Origin: Hyphomicrobiales bacterium
Lineage (GTDB): Bacteria; Pseudomonadota; Alphaproteobacteria; Rhizobiales; Beijerinckiaceae
Assembly: GCA_027487245.1 (NCBI GenBank)
Contig: JAIYDY010000022.1
Coordinates: 26,275 to 90,274 of the forward strand
Length of the DNA: 64,000 nucleotides
Direction of reading: 5' to 3'
Part shown: positions 29,142 to 37,439 of the stretch, one piece after another
How the letters are laid out: each line of letters opens with the position of its first letter
Numbering within the stretch: the first letter of the stretch is position 1
Position numbers and translations under genes: made by a program
The notes under the pieces: model-generated
Databases searched by the model: none
Seen by the model: only the letters and a program-made list of their open reading frames with translations
What the model was told of the DNA's origin: nothing

Positions 29142-30103
29142 GTGCGCCATTGGTCAGCATGCGCGGGCTTGGCCGGACATTCGTCAGCCGCAAGGGGCTG
29201 TTCGGCGCACACCGCTCGATGCGGGCGGTCGACGACGTGACGCTCGACATCCCCGCCGGCAAGGTGACGGGGGTGGTCGGGGAATCGGGCTGCGGCAAGT
29301 CCACGCTGGCGCGGCTGGCGCTCAGGCTGATCGAGGCGAGTTCAGGCTCCGTCACCTTTGACGGGACCGACATTGGCAGCCTGGAGCCCGCTGCCATGCG
29401 CCAGATCAGGCGGCGGATGCAGATGGTCTTCCAGGACCCGTATTCCTCGCTCGACCCCCGCTACAGCATCGCCGACTGCCTGCTTGAGCCATTCGCCATC
29501 CAGGGCCTGATGCCGCCGGCCCGGCAACGCGCCGCGCAGGTGGATGACCTGCTCGACATGGTCGGCCTGGCGCGCAGTGTCGCTTCGAGCTTCCCGCATC
29601 AGCTTTCGGGTGGCCAGAAACAGCGCGTCGGCATTGCCCGCGCCCTCGCGCTCAAGCCGCAGTTTCTGGTGCTCGACGAACCTACAGCCTCCCTCGACGT
29701 CTCGATCCAGGCCCAGATCATCGAGTTGCTCGAGCGGTTCCGCGATGACTTCGGCCTGACCTACCTGTTCATCTCGCATGACCTCGGGCTCGTCCGCTAT
29801 TTCTGCGACCAGATCGTGGTGATGTATCTTGGCCGCATCGTCGAGGTGATGGACAGGCCGGACGCGACGCCGCGCCACCCCTACTCCCGCGCGCTGCTGA
29901 ACTCGACCTTCGCCCCCGACCCGGCAAAGCGCCGCGTCGTCACCCCGATGGCCGGCGAAATCCCGAGCCCGTTCGCGCTGCCTCCCGGCTGTGCCTTCGC
30001 CGCACGCTGCCCGCAGGCGAGCGCGCTGTGCAAGGCGGAGCGCCCGACGCTGGCCGAGAGCACGGCAGGCGGCCGGATCGCCTGCCACCACCCGCAGGAT
30101 TGA
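29138..30103 (+). CDS. Peptide ABC ATP-binding protein, DppF family (second system)
   Basis: ATPase of 321 residues from the ATGA overlap at 29138; the frame is open further upstream but that part is antiparallel to the DppD coding end and not family-like. Walker [10 protein letters not shown], signature LSGGQKQRVGIARAL, Walker [12 protein letters not shown], and C-terminal PGCAFAARCPQASALC. It is followed 26 bases later by the MlrC-family gene. Confidence 0.92.
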   Translation: MSAPLVSMRGLGRTFVSRKGLFGAHRSMRAVDDVTLDIPAGKVTGVVGESGCGKSTLARLALRLIEASSGSVTFDGTDIGSLEPAAMRQIRRRMQMVFQDPYSSLDPRYSIADCLLEPFAIQGLMPPARQRAAQVDDLLDMVGLARSVASSFPHQLSGGQKQRVGIARALALKPQFLVLDEPTASLDVSIQAQIIELLERFRDDFGLTYLFISHDLGLVRYFCDQIVVMYLGRIVEVMDRPDATPRHPYSRALLNSTFAPDPAKRRVVTPMAGEIPSPFALPPGCAFAARCPQASALCKAERPTLAESTAGGRIACHHPQD

Positions 30104-30129
30104 CGCTGCATCCAAGGACGATCGCTGGC

Positions 30130-31614
30130 ATGGCCTTCACCATCCTCACCGCCGAGTTCTCCCACGAGAGCAACACGTTCAGCATCAGGCCTGCCGGTCT
30201 CGCGGCTTTCGAGATGCGCGGCATCCTGCTCGGCGAGGCGGCCATCGCAGCGCGGGGCGAGGCCAACACGCCGCTGGCCGGCTTCCTCGACATCGCCCGC
30301 CCCCAAGGCTGGGGCGTGATCCATGCGGTCAGCGCCCATGCTGCGCCCTCGGGCCCGGTGACGACGGAAGCCTACGAGCATCTCGCCGGCCTGATTGTCG
30401 GCGCGGCACAGGCCCATCGCGGAGCGCTGCATGGTGTCGCGCTCGGGCTGCACGGGGCGATGGTGACCGAGACATCGGAGGATGGCGAAGGCGAGTTGCT
30501 CGACCGTCTGCGGGCGGTGCTGGGGCGCAGCCTCCCGATTGCCATCACGCTTGATCCCCACGCCAACGTCACCGGGCGGATGGCGGCGCTGGCGGACATC
30601 ATCGTGTCCTACAAGACCTATCCGCATGTCGACATGCGCGATTGCGGGCGGCAGGCAGCGGACATCCTGCGGCGGACCATGGCCGGGGAGATCGCGCCCG
30701 TCACCATCCGCGCCACGCGGTCGATGCTCGAGGAAGTGAACGGAGGCCGCACCGACATCGGCCCGATGATCGCCCGCCTTGCCGTCGCGTGCGCCCGCGA
30801 GCAGGAGCCGGACGTCTTTGCCGTCAGCGTCAATGGCGGCTTCGGCAACGCCGACATCAGCGAGGTCGGCCCCACCGTGCTGGTGACCGGGCAAGGCGAC
30901 GTGGCAAGGCATCAGGCCTTCGCCGAGATGATCATGGACGACATCTGGAACCGGCGTCGCGAGCCGATCAACAGCTACATCTCGACCGCTGAAGCGGCCG
31001 CCGAGGCGACGACGTTCGATGCCGGCGCTGGCCCGCTTGTCATCGCCGACTATGCCGACAATCCTGGCGGCGGCGGCTATGGCGACGGCACAAACCTTCT
31101 TGCGGCGCTGATCGCGGCGGATGTGCGCGAGGCCTGCTTCGGCCCCATGGTCGATCCCCAGACCGTCGGCGAACTGGCCGGAGTTGCCCCCGGCGAGCGC
31201 GTTGATGTCAGGCTGGGCGGCAAGACCGACGCTGCGGTCGGCGGCGGGCCGCTCGCGCTTGCTGCGATCCTGCTGCGCCGCTCCGAAGGGTCGTATGTCG
31301 GCGACGGGCCGATGATCGGCGGGCTCCGGGGCGAATGGGGCCCGACCGTGGTTCTCGGCGTCGGCGGCATCGAGGTCCTGGTTGTGTCCTTTCCCCAGCA
31401 GATGCTCGATTTGCAGCAGTTCCGCGCCTTCGGGATCGACCCGGCGGCGAAACGGGTCGTGGCGCTCAAATCCATGCAGCATTTCCGCGCCGCCTTCGAA
31501 CCCGTTGCCGGCAAAATTCTGGTCTGCGACAGCGGAGCGCTCTGCACGCCGGACCTGGCCAAGCTGCCCTATGTGAAGGTCCGCAGACCCATCTTCCCGC
31601 TGGATGACATTTGA
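30130..31614 (+). CDS. MlrC-family metallopeptidase (M81)
   Basis: M81/MlrC protein of 494 residues, the family of the zinc enzyme that degrades linearised microcystin. The metal-binding part shows AEFSHESNTFS near the N-terminus, LGLHGAMVTE and ITLDPHANVT, followed by KTYPHVDMRDCG. A second domain with NPGGGGYGDGTNLLAALI and the MIGGLRGEWGPTVVL block completes the family pattern. It ends the second peptide-transport operon, so it probably hydrolyses an imported unusual peptide. The natural substrate of most members is unknown. Confidence 0.88.
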   Translation: MAFTILTAEFSHESNTFSIRPAGLAAFEMRGILLGEAAIAARGEANTPLAGFLDIARPQGWGVIHAVSAHAAPSGPVTTEAYEHLAGLIVGAAQAHRGALHGVALGLHGAMVTETSEDGEGELLDRLRAVLGRSLPIAITLDPHANVTGRMAALADIIVSYKTYPHVDMRDCGRQAADILRRTMAGEIAPVTIRATRSMLEEVNGGRTDIGPMIARLAVACAREQEPDVFAVSVNGGFGNADISEVGPTVLVTGQGDVARHQAFAEMIMDDIWNRRREPINSYISTAEAAAEATTFDAGAGPLVIADYADNPGGGGYGDGTNLLAALIAADVREACFGPMVDPQTVGELAGVAPGERVDVRLGGKTDAAVGGGPLALAAILLRRSEGSYVGDGPMIGGLRGEWGPTVVLGVGGIEVLVVSFPQQMLDLQQFRAFGIDPAAKRVVALKSMQHFRAAFEPVAGKILVCDSGALCTPDLAKLPYVKVRRPIFPLDDI

Positions 31615-31743
31615 GATAGCTGCCCGGCCACCCGCAACGGTTGGCGGCTCAAGTGGCCACACCGCACGCCCGGGAGCCACTGATGCTGCGGCCTCGCCCG
31701 CTGGCCCGCGCTGCCCGCTGCGCAGGCGCGTTCGGCGGGCCGA

Positions 31744-31772
31744 TTGACGGCCTTGCGAGCCGCACGTATCTG
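31744..31772 (+). promoter_or_regulatory. Promoter of the CAU tRNA gene
   Basis: TTGACG, a 17-base spacer and TATCTG form a sigma-70-type promoter ending 9 bases before the tRNA 5' end. The -35 matches consensus in five of six bases; the -10 in three. The rest of the 167-base gap after the mlrC-like gene shows nothing. Confidence 0.55.
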
Positions 31773-31781
31773 ACAAGGCGG

Positions 31782-31857
31782 GGGCCCTTAGCTCAATGGT
31801 TAGAGCCGACCGCTCATAACGGTCTGGTTGCAGGTTCGAGTCCTGCAGGGCCCACCA
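31782..31857 (+). tRNA. tRNA with CAU anticodon, probably tRNA-Ile2
   Basis: A 76-base tRNA with encoded CCA. The acceptor stem GGGCCCT pairs perfectly with AGGGCCC, the D-arm has TAGCTCAATGGTTAGAGC, the anticodon loop CTCATAA gives CAU at 31815-31817, and the T-arm carries GGTTCGAGTCC. The body is close to E. coli ileX rather than to initiator or elongator tRNA-Met, so it is probably the AUA-reading tRNA whose C34 is changed to lysidine. It converges on pmtA with 16 bases between. No integrase or repeat next to it suggests use as an attachment site. Confidence 0.85.
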
Positions 31858-31873
31858 CTTGCCGCACAACCCC

Positions 31874-32554
31874 TCAGGTCCGCTTGATCCTGACCAGGGT
31901 GAAGACCTGGAACGGTGTGATCTTGCGGCGTTCGACGACCTGCATGTCGCCGCGGGCCTCGGCCCAGTCAGAAATCCGCGCGAACGGGAATTCCGGCCGC
32001 AGGCCAAGCGGACGGGCCACCTTCGCCAGCCCGTCCTCCAGTTTCGCAGCCAGACCGCGCTCGGAGTAGAAATGGTTGACGAGGATGATCTCGCCGCCGG
32101 GCGCGAGCACCCGGGCGCACTCGTCCAGCACCCGCTCGGGATGGGCGACGAGTGTGATCACGAACTGGGCCACCACAGCGTCAAAGCAGCCTTCCCCAAA
32201 GGACAGTTGTTCCGCGTCCATGACGTGCAGGCCATCGACCCAGGGGTAGCGGCCTGTCGCCTGTCGGGTGCGGGCACGCGCGATCATCTGTTCGGAGATG
32301 TCGATGCCGGTGACGGCATGACGGTCGTCATAATCAGGGAAGGACAGCCCGGTTCCGACCCCGATTTCGAGGACGCGCGCGCCTGCACGCTTGGCGGCGG
32401 CGGTGGCGGCGCGGCGGGCGTTGAGGAAAACCGGTCCGCATAACACATCGTAGAGTGGCGCCCAGCGCGCGTAGGCGCGTTCCACGGTCGAACGGTCAAG
32501 ATCAGCAAGCATGCGGCGATGATCCTCGGTCAGGCGAAATAGCCCGACCGGCAT
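31874..32554 (-). CDS. pmtA: Phosphatidylethanolamine N-methyltransferase, PmtA family
   Basis: SAM-dependent methyltransferase of 226 residues that methylates phosphatidylethanolamine stepwise to phosphatidylcholine at the inner membrane. It matches the rhizobial/Rhodobacter PmtA type: AYARWAPLYDVLCG near residue 27-40, SAM motif EIGVGTG at about 63-69, DAEQLSF, and VLAPGGEIILVNHF. It diverges from plcP, whose product cuts phosphatidylcholine under phosphate starvation, with a 116-base shared gap. A Pho-box-like element in that gap lies 49-66 bases upstream of this start, so both genes may be under PhoB. Confidence 0.85.
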   Translation of the reverse strand: MPVGLFRLTEDHRRMLADLDRSTVERAYARWAPLYDVLCGPVFLNARRAATAAAKRAGARVLEIGVGTGLSFPDYDDRHAVTGIDISEQMIARARTRQATGRYPWVDGLHVMDAEQLSFGEGCFDAVVAQFVITLVAHPERVLDECARVLAPGGEIILVNHFYSERGLAAKLEDGLAKVARPLGLRPEFPFARISDWAEARGDMQVVERRKITPFQVFTLVRIKRT

Positions 32555-32602
32555 AGCTGCTGCGCGTGACAGTCTTGCGAAGACGGGAGCGCTGCGGGGC
32601 GC

Positions 32603-32620
32603 CTGTCAAAAAACTGAGAC
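32603..32620 (+). promoter_or_regulatory. Pho box upstream of plcP
   Basis: CTGTCAA, AAAA, CTGAGAC: two seven-base repeats with a four-base spacer, matching the PhoB-binding pattern CTGTCAT-N4-CTGTCAT in six and five of seven positions. It ends 50 bases before the plcP ATG, a normal activating distance, and lies in the shared gap with pmtA. Confidence 0.65.
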
Positions 32621-32670
32621 ACAAATCACGCAATGACCCTGTGAGCGCAACGAACAGAGACCGGGGACGC

Positions 32671-33483
32671 ATGAACCGCTATCGCGCCATCTTCATCTCG
32701 GACGTCCATCTCGGCACAAAGACCAGCCAGGTTGACGCACTGCTGAGTTTCCTGAAGCACACCGAAGCCGATATGATCTATCTGGTCGGCGACATCGTCG
32801 ACGGCTGGCGGCTGAAAAAATCGTGGTACTGGCCGCAGTCGCACAATGATGTGGTGCAGAAGCTGCTGCGCAAGGGCCGCAAGGGCACCCGGATCGTTCT
32901 TGTGCCCGGCAACCACGACGAGTTCCTGCGCGACTTCCAGGACAGCCATGTGGGCGGCATCGAGATCGCCGACCGGACTGTCCACGAAGCGGCGGACGGC
33001 CGGCGCTATCTGGTGATTCACGGCGACCAGTTCGACGCTGTGGTGATGCATGCCAAATGGCTCGCCTTTGTCGGGGACTGGGCCTACGAGATCGCGCTGA
33101 TTCTCAACAACCAGATCAACTTCGTGAGGCGGCGGCTGGGCCTGACCTACTGGTCGTTCTCCGCTTGGGCGAAGCACAGCGTCAAGAAGGCCGTCAATTT
33201 CATCAGCGCCTTCGAGGAAACGCTGTCGGGAGAGGCCCGGCGCCAGAATACCGATGGCGTGATCTGCGGCCACATCCACCATGCCGCGATCCGCGAGATC
33301 AGCGGCATCCGCTACATGAACTGCGGCGACTGGGTGGAAAGCAGCACGGCTCTCGTCGAGCGGCATGATGGCCAGTTCGAGATCATCGCGTGGAACACGA
33401 GCCAGCAGCTGCTGATCGAAGCGGCGACGGAAGACGATGCCGAGGCAGACCCCGCCCGACGTGCGGAGCCGCTGGCGGCCTGA
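32671..33483 (+). CDS. plcP: PlcP-type phospholipase C (calcineurin-like metallophosphoesterase)
   Basis: Metallophosphoesterase of 270 residues closely like Sinorhizobium PlcP, the intracellular phospholipase C that converts phosphatidylcholine to diacylglycerol during phosphate starvation. All metal motifs are present: D11-x-H13, GD41xxD44, G-N81-H82-D83, H117 in HGDQ, and H201-x-H203 in GHIHH. The stretch SWYWPQSHNDVVQKLLRKG is characteristic of this subfamily. The ATG at 32671 has GGGGA upstream; the frame is open further back through the Pho box, so longer starts are rejected. It is followed 12 bases later by a glycosyltransferase that would use the diacylglycerol. Confidence 0.85.
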   Translation: MNRYRAIFISDVHLGTKTSQVDALLSFLKHTEADMIYLVGDIVDGWRLKKSWYWPQSHNDVVQKLLRKGRKGTRIVLVPGNHDEFLRDFQDSHVGGIEIADRTVHEAADGRRYLVIHGDQFDAVVMHAKWLAFVGDWAYEIALILNNQINFVRRRLGLTYWSFSAWAKHSVKKAVNFISAFEETLSGEARRQNTDGVICGHIHHAAIREISGIRYMNCGDWVESSTALVERHDGQFEIIAWNTSQQLLIEAATEDDAEADPARRAEPLAA

Positions 33484-33495
33484 GAGGGGCGGCAG

Positions 33496-34518
33496 ATGAA
33501 GATCCTGATTGCCACCGACGCCTGGGAACCGCAGGTCAACGGCGTCGTCCGCACCCTGCAGGCGACGATCCTTGACCTGCGCCGGCGCGGTCATGAGGTC
33601 AGGATGGTCACACCGCAGGATTTCCAGACCTTCGCCATGCCAACCTATCCGGACATCCGGCTGGCGATGGTGACGGCCGGTGCCATGCGCGACGTGCTGG
33701 CCGCCGAGCAGCCCGACGCCATCCATATCGCCACCGAGGGACCCATCGGCTGGGCCATGCGCGGGGCTTGCCTGGCGCTCAGGCAGCGCTTTACCACCAG
33801 CTACCACACGCGCTTCCCGGAGTATGTCAGTGCCCGTGTGCCGGTGCCCGAGTGGATGACCTATGCCATGCTGCGGCACTTCCATGCCCCGGCAGCGCAC
33901 GTGATGGTCTCGACAAGGAGCATACGCGCGGACCTCATGGCGCATGGCTTCACCCATCTCGCCCACTGGCCACGCGGTGTCGACACGCAGCTGTTCCACC
34001 CGGATCGGCCTTCCGTGCTCGACCTGCCGCGCCCGATTTTTCTGACGGTGAGTCGCCTTGCGCTGGAAAAGAACATCGAGGCTTTCCTCAGCCTCGACCT
34101 GCCCGGCTCGAAGGTCGTGGTGGGTGACGGACCACAGGCGGACGCTCTGAAGGCAAGGTTCCCGCTGGCACACTTCGCCGGACTGAGGCAGGGAGCCGAT
34201 CTTGCGGCGCTCTACGCCTCAGCGGATGCGTTCGTGTTCCCGAGCCTGACCGACACCTACGGCATCGTGCTGCTGGAGGCGGCGGCTTCCGGGCTGCCTG
34301 TTGCTGCCTTCCCCGTTCCGGGGCCGGTCGACGTGGTGGGCGGCAGCGGTGTCGCCTGCCTTGATCGCGACCTTGGCCGGGCCTGCCTTGATGCCCTGGC
34401 AATTCCCCGCGACAGATGCCGGGCCTTTGCGATGACGCGGTCCTGGCCGGCGGCCACCGAGGCTTTCCTGGCCAATCTGGTCTGCGCAGCGGGCGACCGG
34501 GCTGCGAGCGCCGCCTGA
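33496..34518 (+). CDS. Family 4 glycosyltransferase, probable diacylglycerol glycosyltransferase
   Basis: GT4-type (GT-B) glycosyltransferase of 340 residues. The N-terminus MKILIATDAWEPQVNGVVRT and the STRSIRADLMAHGF loop are typical of SqdX/DgdA-like lipid glycosyltransferases. The EX7E motif reads D-x7-E (TDTYGIVLLEA), a variant seen in related proteins. It sits 12 bases after plcP, an arrangement known from marine and rhizobial lipid-remodelling loci in which PlcP makes diacylglycerol and the glycosyltransferase makes phosphorus-free glycolipid. The sugar donor cannot be told from sequence. Confidence 0.82.
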   Translation: MKILIATDAWEPQVNGVVRTLQATILDLRRRGHEVRMVTPQDFQTFAMPTYPDIRLAMVTAGAMRDVLAAEQPDAIHIATEGPIGWAMRGACLALRQRFTTSYHTRFPEYVSARVPVPEWMTYAMLRHFHAPAAHVMVSTRSIRADLMAHGFTHLAHWPRGVDTQLFHPDRPSVLDLPRPIFLTVSRLALEKNIEAFLSLDLPGSKVVVGDGPQADALKARFPLAHFAGLRQGADLAALYASADAFVFPSLTDTYGIVLLEAAASGLPVAAFPVPGPVDVVGGSGVACLDRDLGRACLDALAIPRDRCRAFAMTRSWPAATEAFLANLVCAAGDRAASAA

Positions 34519-34576
34519 GCACACCGCATGCCATCGGGCATGGCAGCAAGGCATCTGAGCCGTGGATCACCCTGCA

Positions 34577-34616
34577 GTGACATGGAACCTGCATCGAAAC
34601 GTCATCGAAGTGTCGC
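34577..34616 (+). promoter_or_regulatory. Tandem Pho-box array upstream of phnC
   Basis: Four seven-base direct repeats (GTGACAT, CCTGCAT, ACGTCAT, GTGTCGC), each separated by a four-base spacer (GGAA, CGAA, CGAA), keep an exact 11-base period. This is the geometry of PhoB binding, with room for two dimers. Individual repeats match CTGTCAT only partly. The array ends 42 bases before the phnC ATG; TAGGCG shortly after could be the -10. Confidence 0.65.
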
Positions 34617-34658
34617 GCAGCCCCGCTAGGCGTCATCCCGTGTTCTGGAGGTCTGTGC

Positions 34659-35465
34659 ATGCTTGAGCTGCGAAATGTGAACCGCGATTTCGGTTCGAAG
34701 CGGGCCGTCGATGACGTCAGCCTCGATATCGAAAAAGGCAGTTTCGTTGGCGTGATCGGACGATCCGGAGCCGGAAAGTCAACCTTGCTGCGCATGATCA
34801 ACCGCCTGCAGGATGTGTCGTCAGGCTCGATCCGCTGGAACGGCCAGGACGTCACGACGCTCAAGGGGCAGGCCCTGCGCGACTGGCGCGCCTCCTGCGC
34901 CATGGTGTTCCAGCAGTTCAACATCGTCGGCCGGCTCGATGTGATGACCAACGTGCTGATGGGCCGGCTCAACCACACCTCGCAGATGCGCTCTCTGCTC
35001 AAGCTCTGGTCTCCGGATGACCGCGCCATTGCTGTCTCCGCGCTGGAGCAGTTCGACATCACCGCGCTCGCCGGCCAACGCGCCGAATCGCTTTCGGGTG
35101 GCCAGCAGCAGCGCGTCGCCATTGCCCGCGCCCTGGTCCAGGAGCCCGAGATCGTCCTTGCCGACGAGCCGATTGCCTCGCTCGATCCGCGCAACACCAA
35201 GGTGGTGATGGACAGCCTGCTGCGGCTCAACAAGCATTTCGGCATCACCGTGATCTGCAACCTGCATGATCTCGATATCGCCAAGGAGTATTGCGGCCGT
35301 CTGATCGGCATGGCGCAGGGCAAGATCGTGTTCGACGGTGCGCCTGACGAACTGACCGAGGATGCCGCACGCGAACTCTATGGCCTCGAAGCGCATGAGG
35401 TCATGACCGTCCTGCCGCCTGCCGCGGTCGGCGGTGCCTATCAGCCGCTGACGGCTGTCGCCTGA
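34659..35465 (+). CDS. phnC: Phosphonate ABC transporter ATP-binding protein
   Basis: PhnC ATPase of 268 residues for phosphonate import. Walker [10 protein letters not shown], the PhnC-typical [23 protein letters not shown] block, signature [15 protein letters not shown] and Walker [13 protein letters not shown] are present. It is the first gene of a plus-strand operon running to 46068 and lies just after a tandem Pho-box array, so expression should rise when phosphate is short. Confidence 0.95.
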   Translation: MLELRNVNRDFGSKRAVDDVSLDIEKGSFVGVIGRSGAGKSTLLRMINRLQDVSSGSIRWNGQDVTTLKGQALRDWRASCAMVFQQFNIVGRLDVMTNVLMGRLNHTSQMRSLLKLWSPDDRAIAVSALEQFDITALAGQRAESLSGGQQQRVAIARALVQEPEIVLADEPIASLDPRNTKVVMDSLLRLNKHFGITVICNLHDLDIAKEYCGRLIGMAQGKIVFDGAPDELTEDAARELYGLEAHEVMTVLPPAAVGGAYQPLTAVA

Positions 35466-35532
35466 GACCGGCACTGCCCTGTCAGTTGCCGGATTGCTTC
35501 CCCTCGAAAACCAACTCCGTGGAGTTTCTGCC

Positions 35533-36456
35533 ATGACCCTGACACGCCGCATCACTCTGGGGCTCGCCGCAGGCCTTGCGCTTGCCGCCACCTCGACCGC
35601 CGCCTTCGCCCAGGATTGGCGCGCGCGCTTTCCTGAACTGGTCTACGCCGTCGTGCCCGCCGAGAACGCCTCCGGCGTGACCGAGCGCATGGGCCCCTGG
35701 ATGGAGTATCTGTCCAAGGAACTCGGCGTGAAGGTGACGCTGCGCATCGCATCCGACTACGCCGCCGTGATCGAAGGCCAGCGCGCCGGTTCGATCCACA
35801 TCGGTGACTATGGTCCGTCGTCCTATGTCCGCGCCCACACCGTCACCAATGGTGGTGTCGAGCCGTTCGTCTCGATGCGCGCGGCGGACGGCTCGACCGG
35901 TTACTGGTCTGTCGCTTATGCCAAGACAAGCAATCCGGGCACCAAGCTGGAAGATTTCAGGGGCAAGAACCTGTGCCTCGTCGATCCCAACTCGACCTCG
36001 GGCAACAACGTCCCGCTTTACATGTTCAGCAAGATGAACATCGAACCCGAGAAGTTCTTCGGCAAGGTTGTCAACGCCGGCAGCCATGAGAACGCCGTGA
36101 TGGCCGTGCAGCAGGGCACCTGCGATTTGGCCTTCAACTGGTGGAACTCGGAAGAAGACTCCAACCTGTCGCGCATGGCCAACAAAGGCATGGTCAAGAA
36201 GGAAGATTTCAAGATCGTTGGCCGTTCCGACAAGATCCCCGGCTCGCCTTATGCCTATCTGACGTCGCTGCCGGCTGATCTCAAGGCTGCCATCCGTCAG
36301 GCCTTCTTTGAAGCACCGACCCGCAACAAGGCAGCTTTCGACAAGCTGACTGACGGCAAGTCGCCCGGCTTCGCCCCGGCCGCGCACGCCGACTATCAGG
36401 TCACCATCGAACTGCAGAAGTTCGTCGACAGCCTGCGCCGCCGCAGCGGTTCCTGA
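35533..36456 (+). CDS. phnD: Phosphonate-binding periplasmic protein
   Basis: PhnD binding protein of 307 residues. The ATG at 35533 starts a Sec signal (TLTRRITLGLAAGLALA, cleavage after AAFAQ). The ligand region IHIGDYGPSSYVRAHT and LVDPNSTSGNNVPLYM follow the PhnD pattern. Its GGAG ribosome site lies inside a small inverted repeat (AACTCCGTGGAGTT, 35513-35526). A terminator-like hairpin follows 20 bases after the stop, which would give more PhnD than permease. Confidence 0.95.
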   Translation: MTLTRRITLGLAAGLALAATSTAAFAQDWRARFPELVYAVVPAENASGVTERMGPWMEYLSKELGVKVTLRIASDYAAVIEGQRAGSIHIGDYGPSSYVRAHTVTNGGVEPFVSMRAADGSTGYWSVAYAKTSNPGTKLEDFRGKNLCLVDPNSTSGNNVPLYMFSKMNIEPEKFFGKVVNAGSHENAVMAVQQGTCDLAFNWWNSEEDSNLSRMANKGMVKKEDFKIVGRSDKIPGSPYAYLTSLPADLKAAIRQAFFEAPTRNKAAFDKLTDGKSPGFAPAAHADYQVTIELQKFVDSLRRRSGS

Positions 36457-36476
36457 AGCCCTTCGTTCACGACACG

Positions 36477-36508
36477 GGGCGTCACACACAACCGTGTGAC
36501 GCCCTTTT
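36477..36508 (+). terminator. Terminator/attenuator hairpin between phnD and phnE
   Basis: A perfect 11-base stem (GGGCGTCACAC / GTGTGACGCCC), six-base loop and TTTT directly after. It has the shape of a rho-independent terminator but lies inside the operon, 20 bases after phnD and 46 before phnE, so it probably acts as an attenuator that favours the binding protein. Confidence 0.75.
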
Positions 36509-36554
36509 CATTGTCCTGCGAGTTCCTTGTCCTCCGAGCCGATCGGTCCGCATC

Positions 36555-37439
36555 ATGGCCCATGCAATCCCGCGCCTTCCCGACACGCAGATCGCGGCCC
36601 TGTCGGCGGCCTATCGCTCCGCGCAGGCTGCCAAGCGCCGGACCACGCTGATTGGTGTGCTCGTGCTGGCCATCCTCATCATGGTGGCGGGCCGCGTGGC
36701 GGAGGTTGATCTCGTCAAGCTCTGGAACAATGCCGGCCAGCTCACCAGCTATCTGGGCCGCATCTTCTATCTCGACAACGGCAAGCTGGTCTTTACCGAC
36801 ATTGCCGACTGGTATTGGGGCCTCGGCCGCTGGATGAACCGGCTATGGGACACGTTGCTGATCGCTTATCTCGGCACGTTGTTCGGTGCGATCGGTGCGT
36901 TCTTCCTGTGCTTCGCGGCCACCATCAACCTCGCTGTCAATCCGGCGCAGCGCTTCTTCGCACGCCGCTTCCTGGAATTCTGCCGTACGGTGCCGGAGAT
37001 CGTCTTTGCGCTGATCTTCGTCGTCGCCTTCGGGCTCGGGCCCGTGCCCGGTGTGCTGGCGATCATGATCCACACGGTCGGCGCGCTCGGCAAGCTGTTC
37101 GCCGAAGTGGTCGAGAACATCGACATGAAGCCGGTCGAGGGCGCAATCGCCTCAGGCGCGACCCGCTGGCAGGCGATCCGCTATTCGGTGGTGCCGCAGG
37201 TGTTGCCGAATTTTGCCAGCTATGCATTGCTGAGGTTCGAGATCAATGTGCGCGGCGCTTCCGTCATGGGCTTCGTCGGAGCCGGCGGCATCGGGCAGGA
37301 TCTGATCGAGGCAATCCGCAAGTTCTACTATTCAGATGTCTCGGCCATCCTGCTTCTGATCATCGCCGCCGTCATGATCATCGATCTCGTCACCGAGCGC
37401 ATCCGCCACCGCCTGATCTCGCTGGAGCATGGCCGATGA
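36555..37439 (+). CDS. phnE: Phosphonate ABC transporter permease (first)
   Basis: PhnE family inner-membrane permease of 294 residues. Family marks are WMNRLWDTLLIAYLGTLFGA, RFLEFCRTVPEIVFALIF and the coupling stretch EGAIASGATRWQAIRYSVVPQ with GAGGIGQDL after it. A second phnE follows with a four-base overlap; paired phnE genes are common in alphaproteobacteria and probably form a heterodimer. Confidence 0.94.
   Translation: MAHAIPRLPDTQIAALSAAYRSAQAAKRRTTLIGVLVLAILIMVAGRVAEVDLVKLWNNAGQLTSYLGRIFYLDNGKLVFTDIADWYWGLGRWMNRLWDTLLIAYLGTLFGAIGAFFLCFAATINLAVNPAQRFFARRFLEFCRTVPEIVFALIFVVAFGLGPVPGVLAIMIHTVGALGKLFAEVVENIDMKPVEGAIASGATRWQAIRYSVVPQVLPNFASYALLRFEINVRGASVMGFVGAGGIGQDLIEAIRKFYYSDVSAILLLIIAAVMIIDLVTERIRHRLISLEHGR

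Noticed and set aside
31782..31857. The tRNA as an integration site of a mobile element
   Set aside because: No integrase, repeated tRNA 3' end or foreign-looking genes lie on either side.
29881..32007. A 708-codon open frame on the minus strand across the mlrC-like gene and the tRNA
   Set aside because: It is antisense to a clear M81 gene, runs through the tRNA, and its sequence has no recognisable domain; it is an effect of high GC codon bias.
35513..35526. Riboswitch-like control of phnD by the inverted repeat around its ribosome site
   Set aside because: The stem would be only five or six bases with a very short loop; no larger conserved fold is visible.
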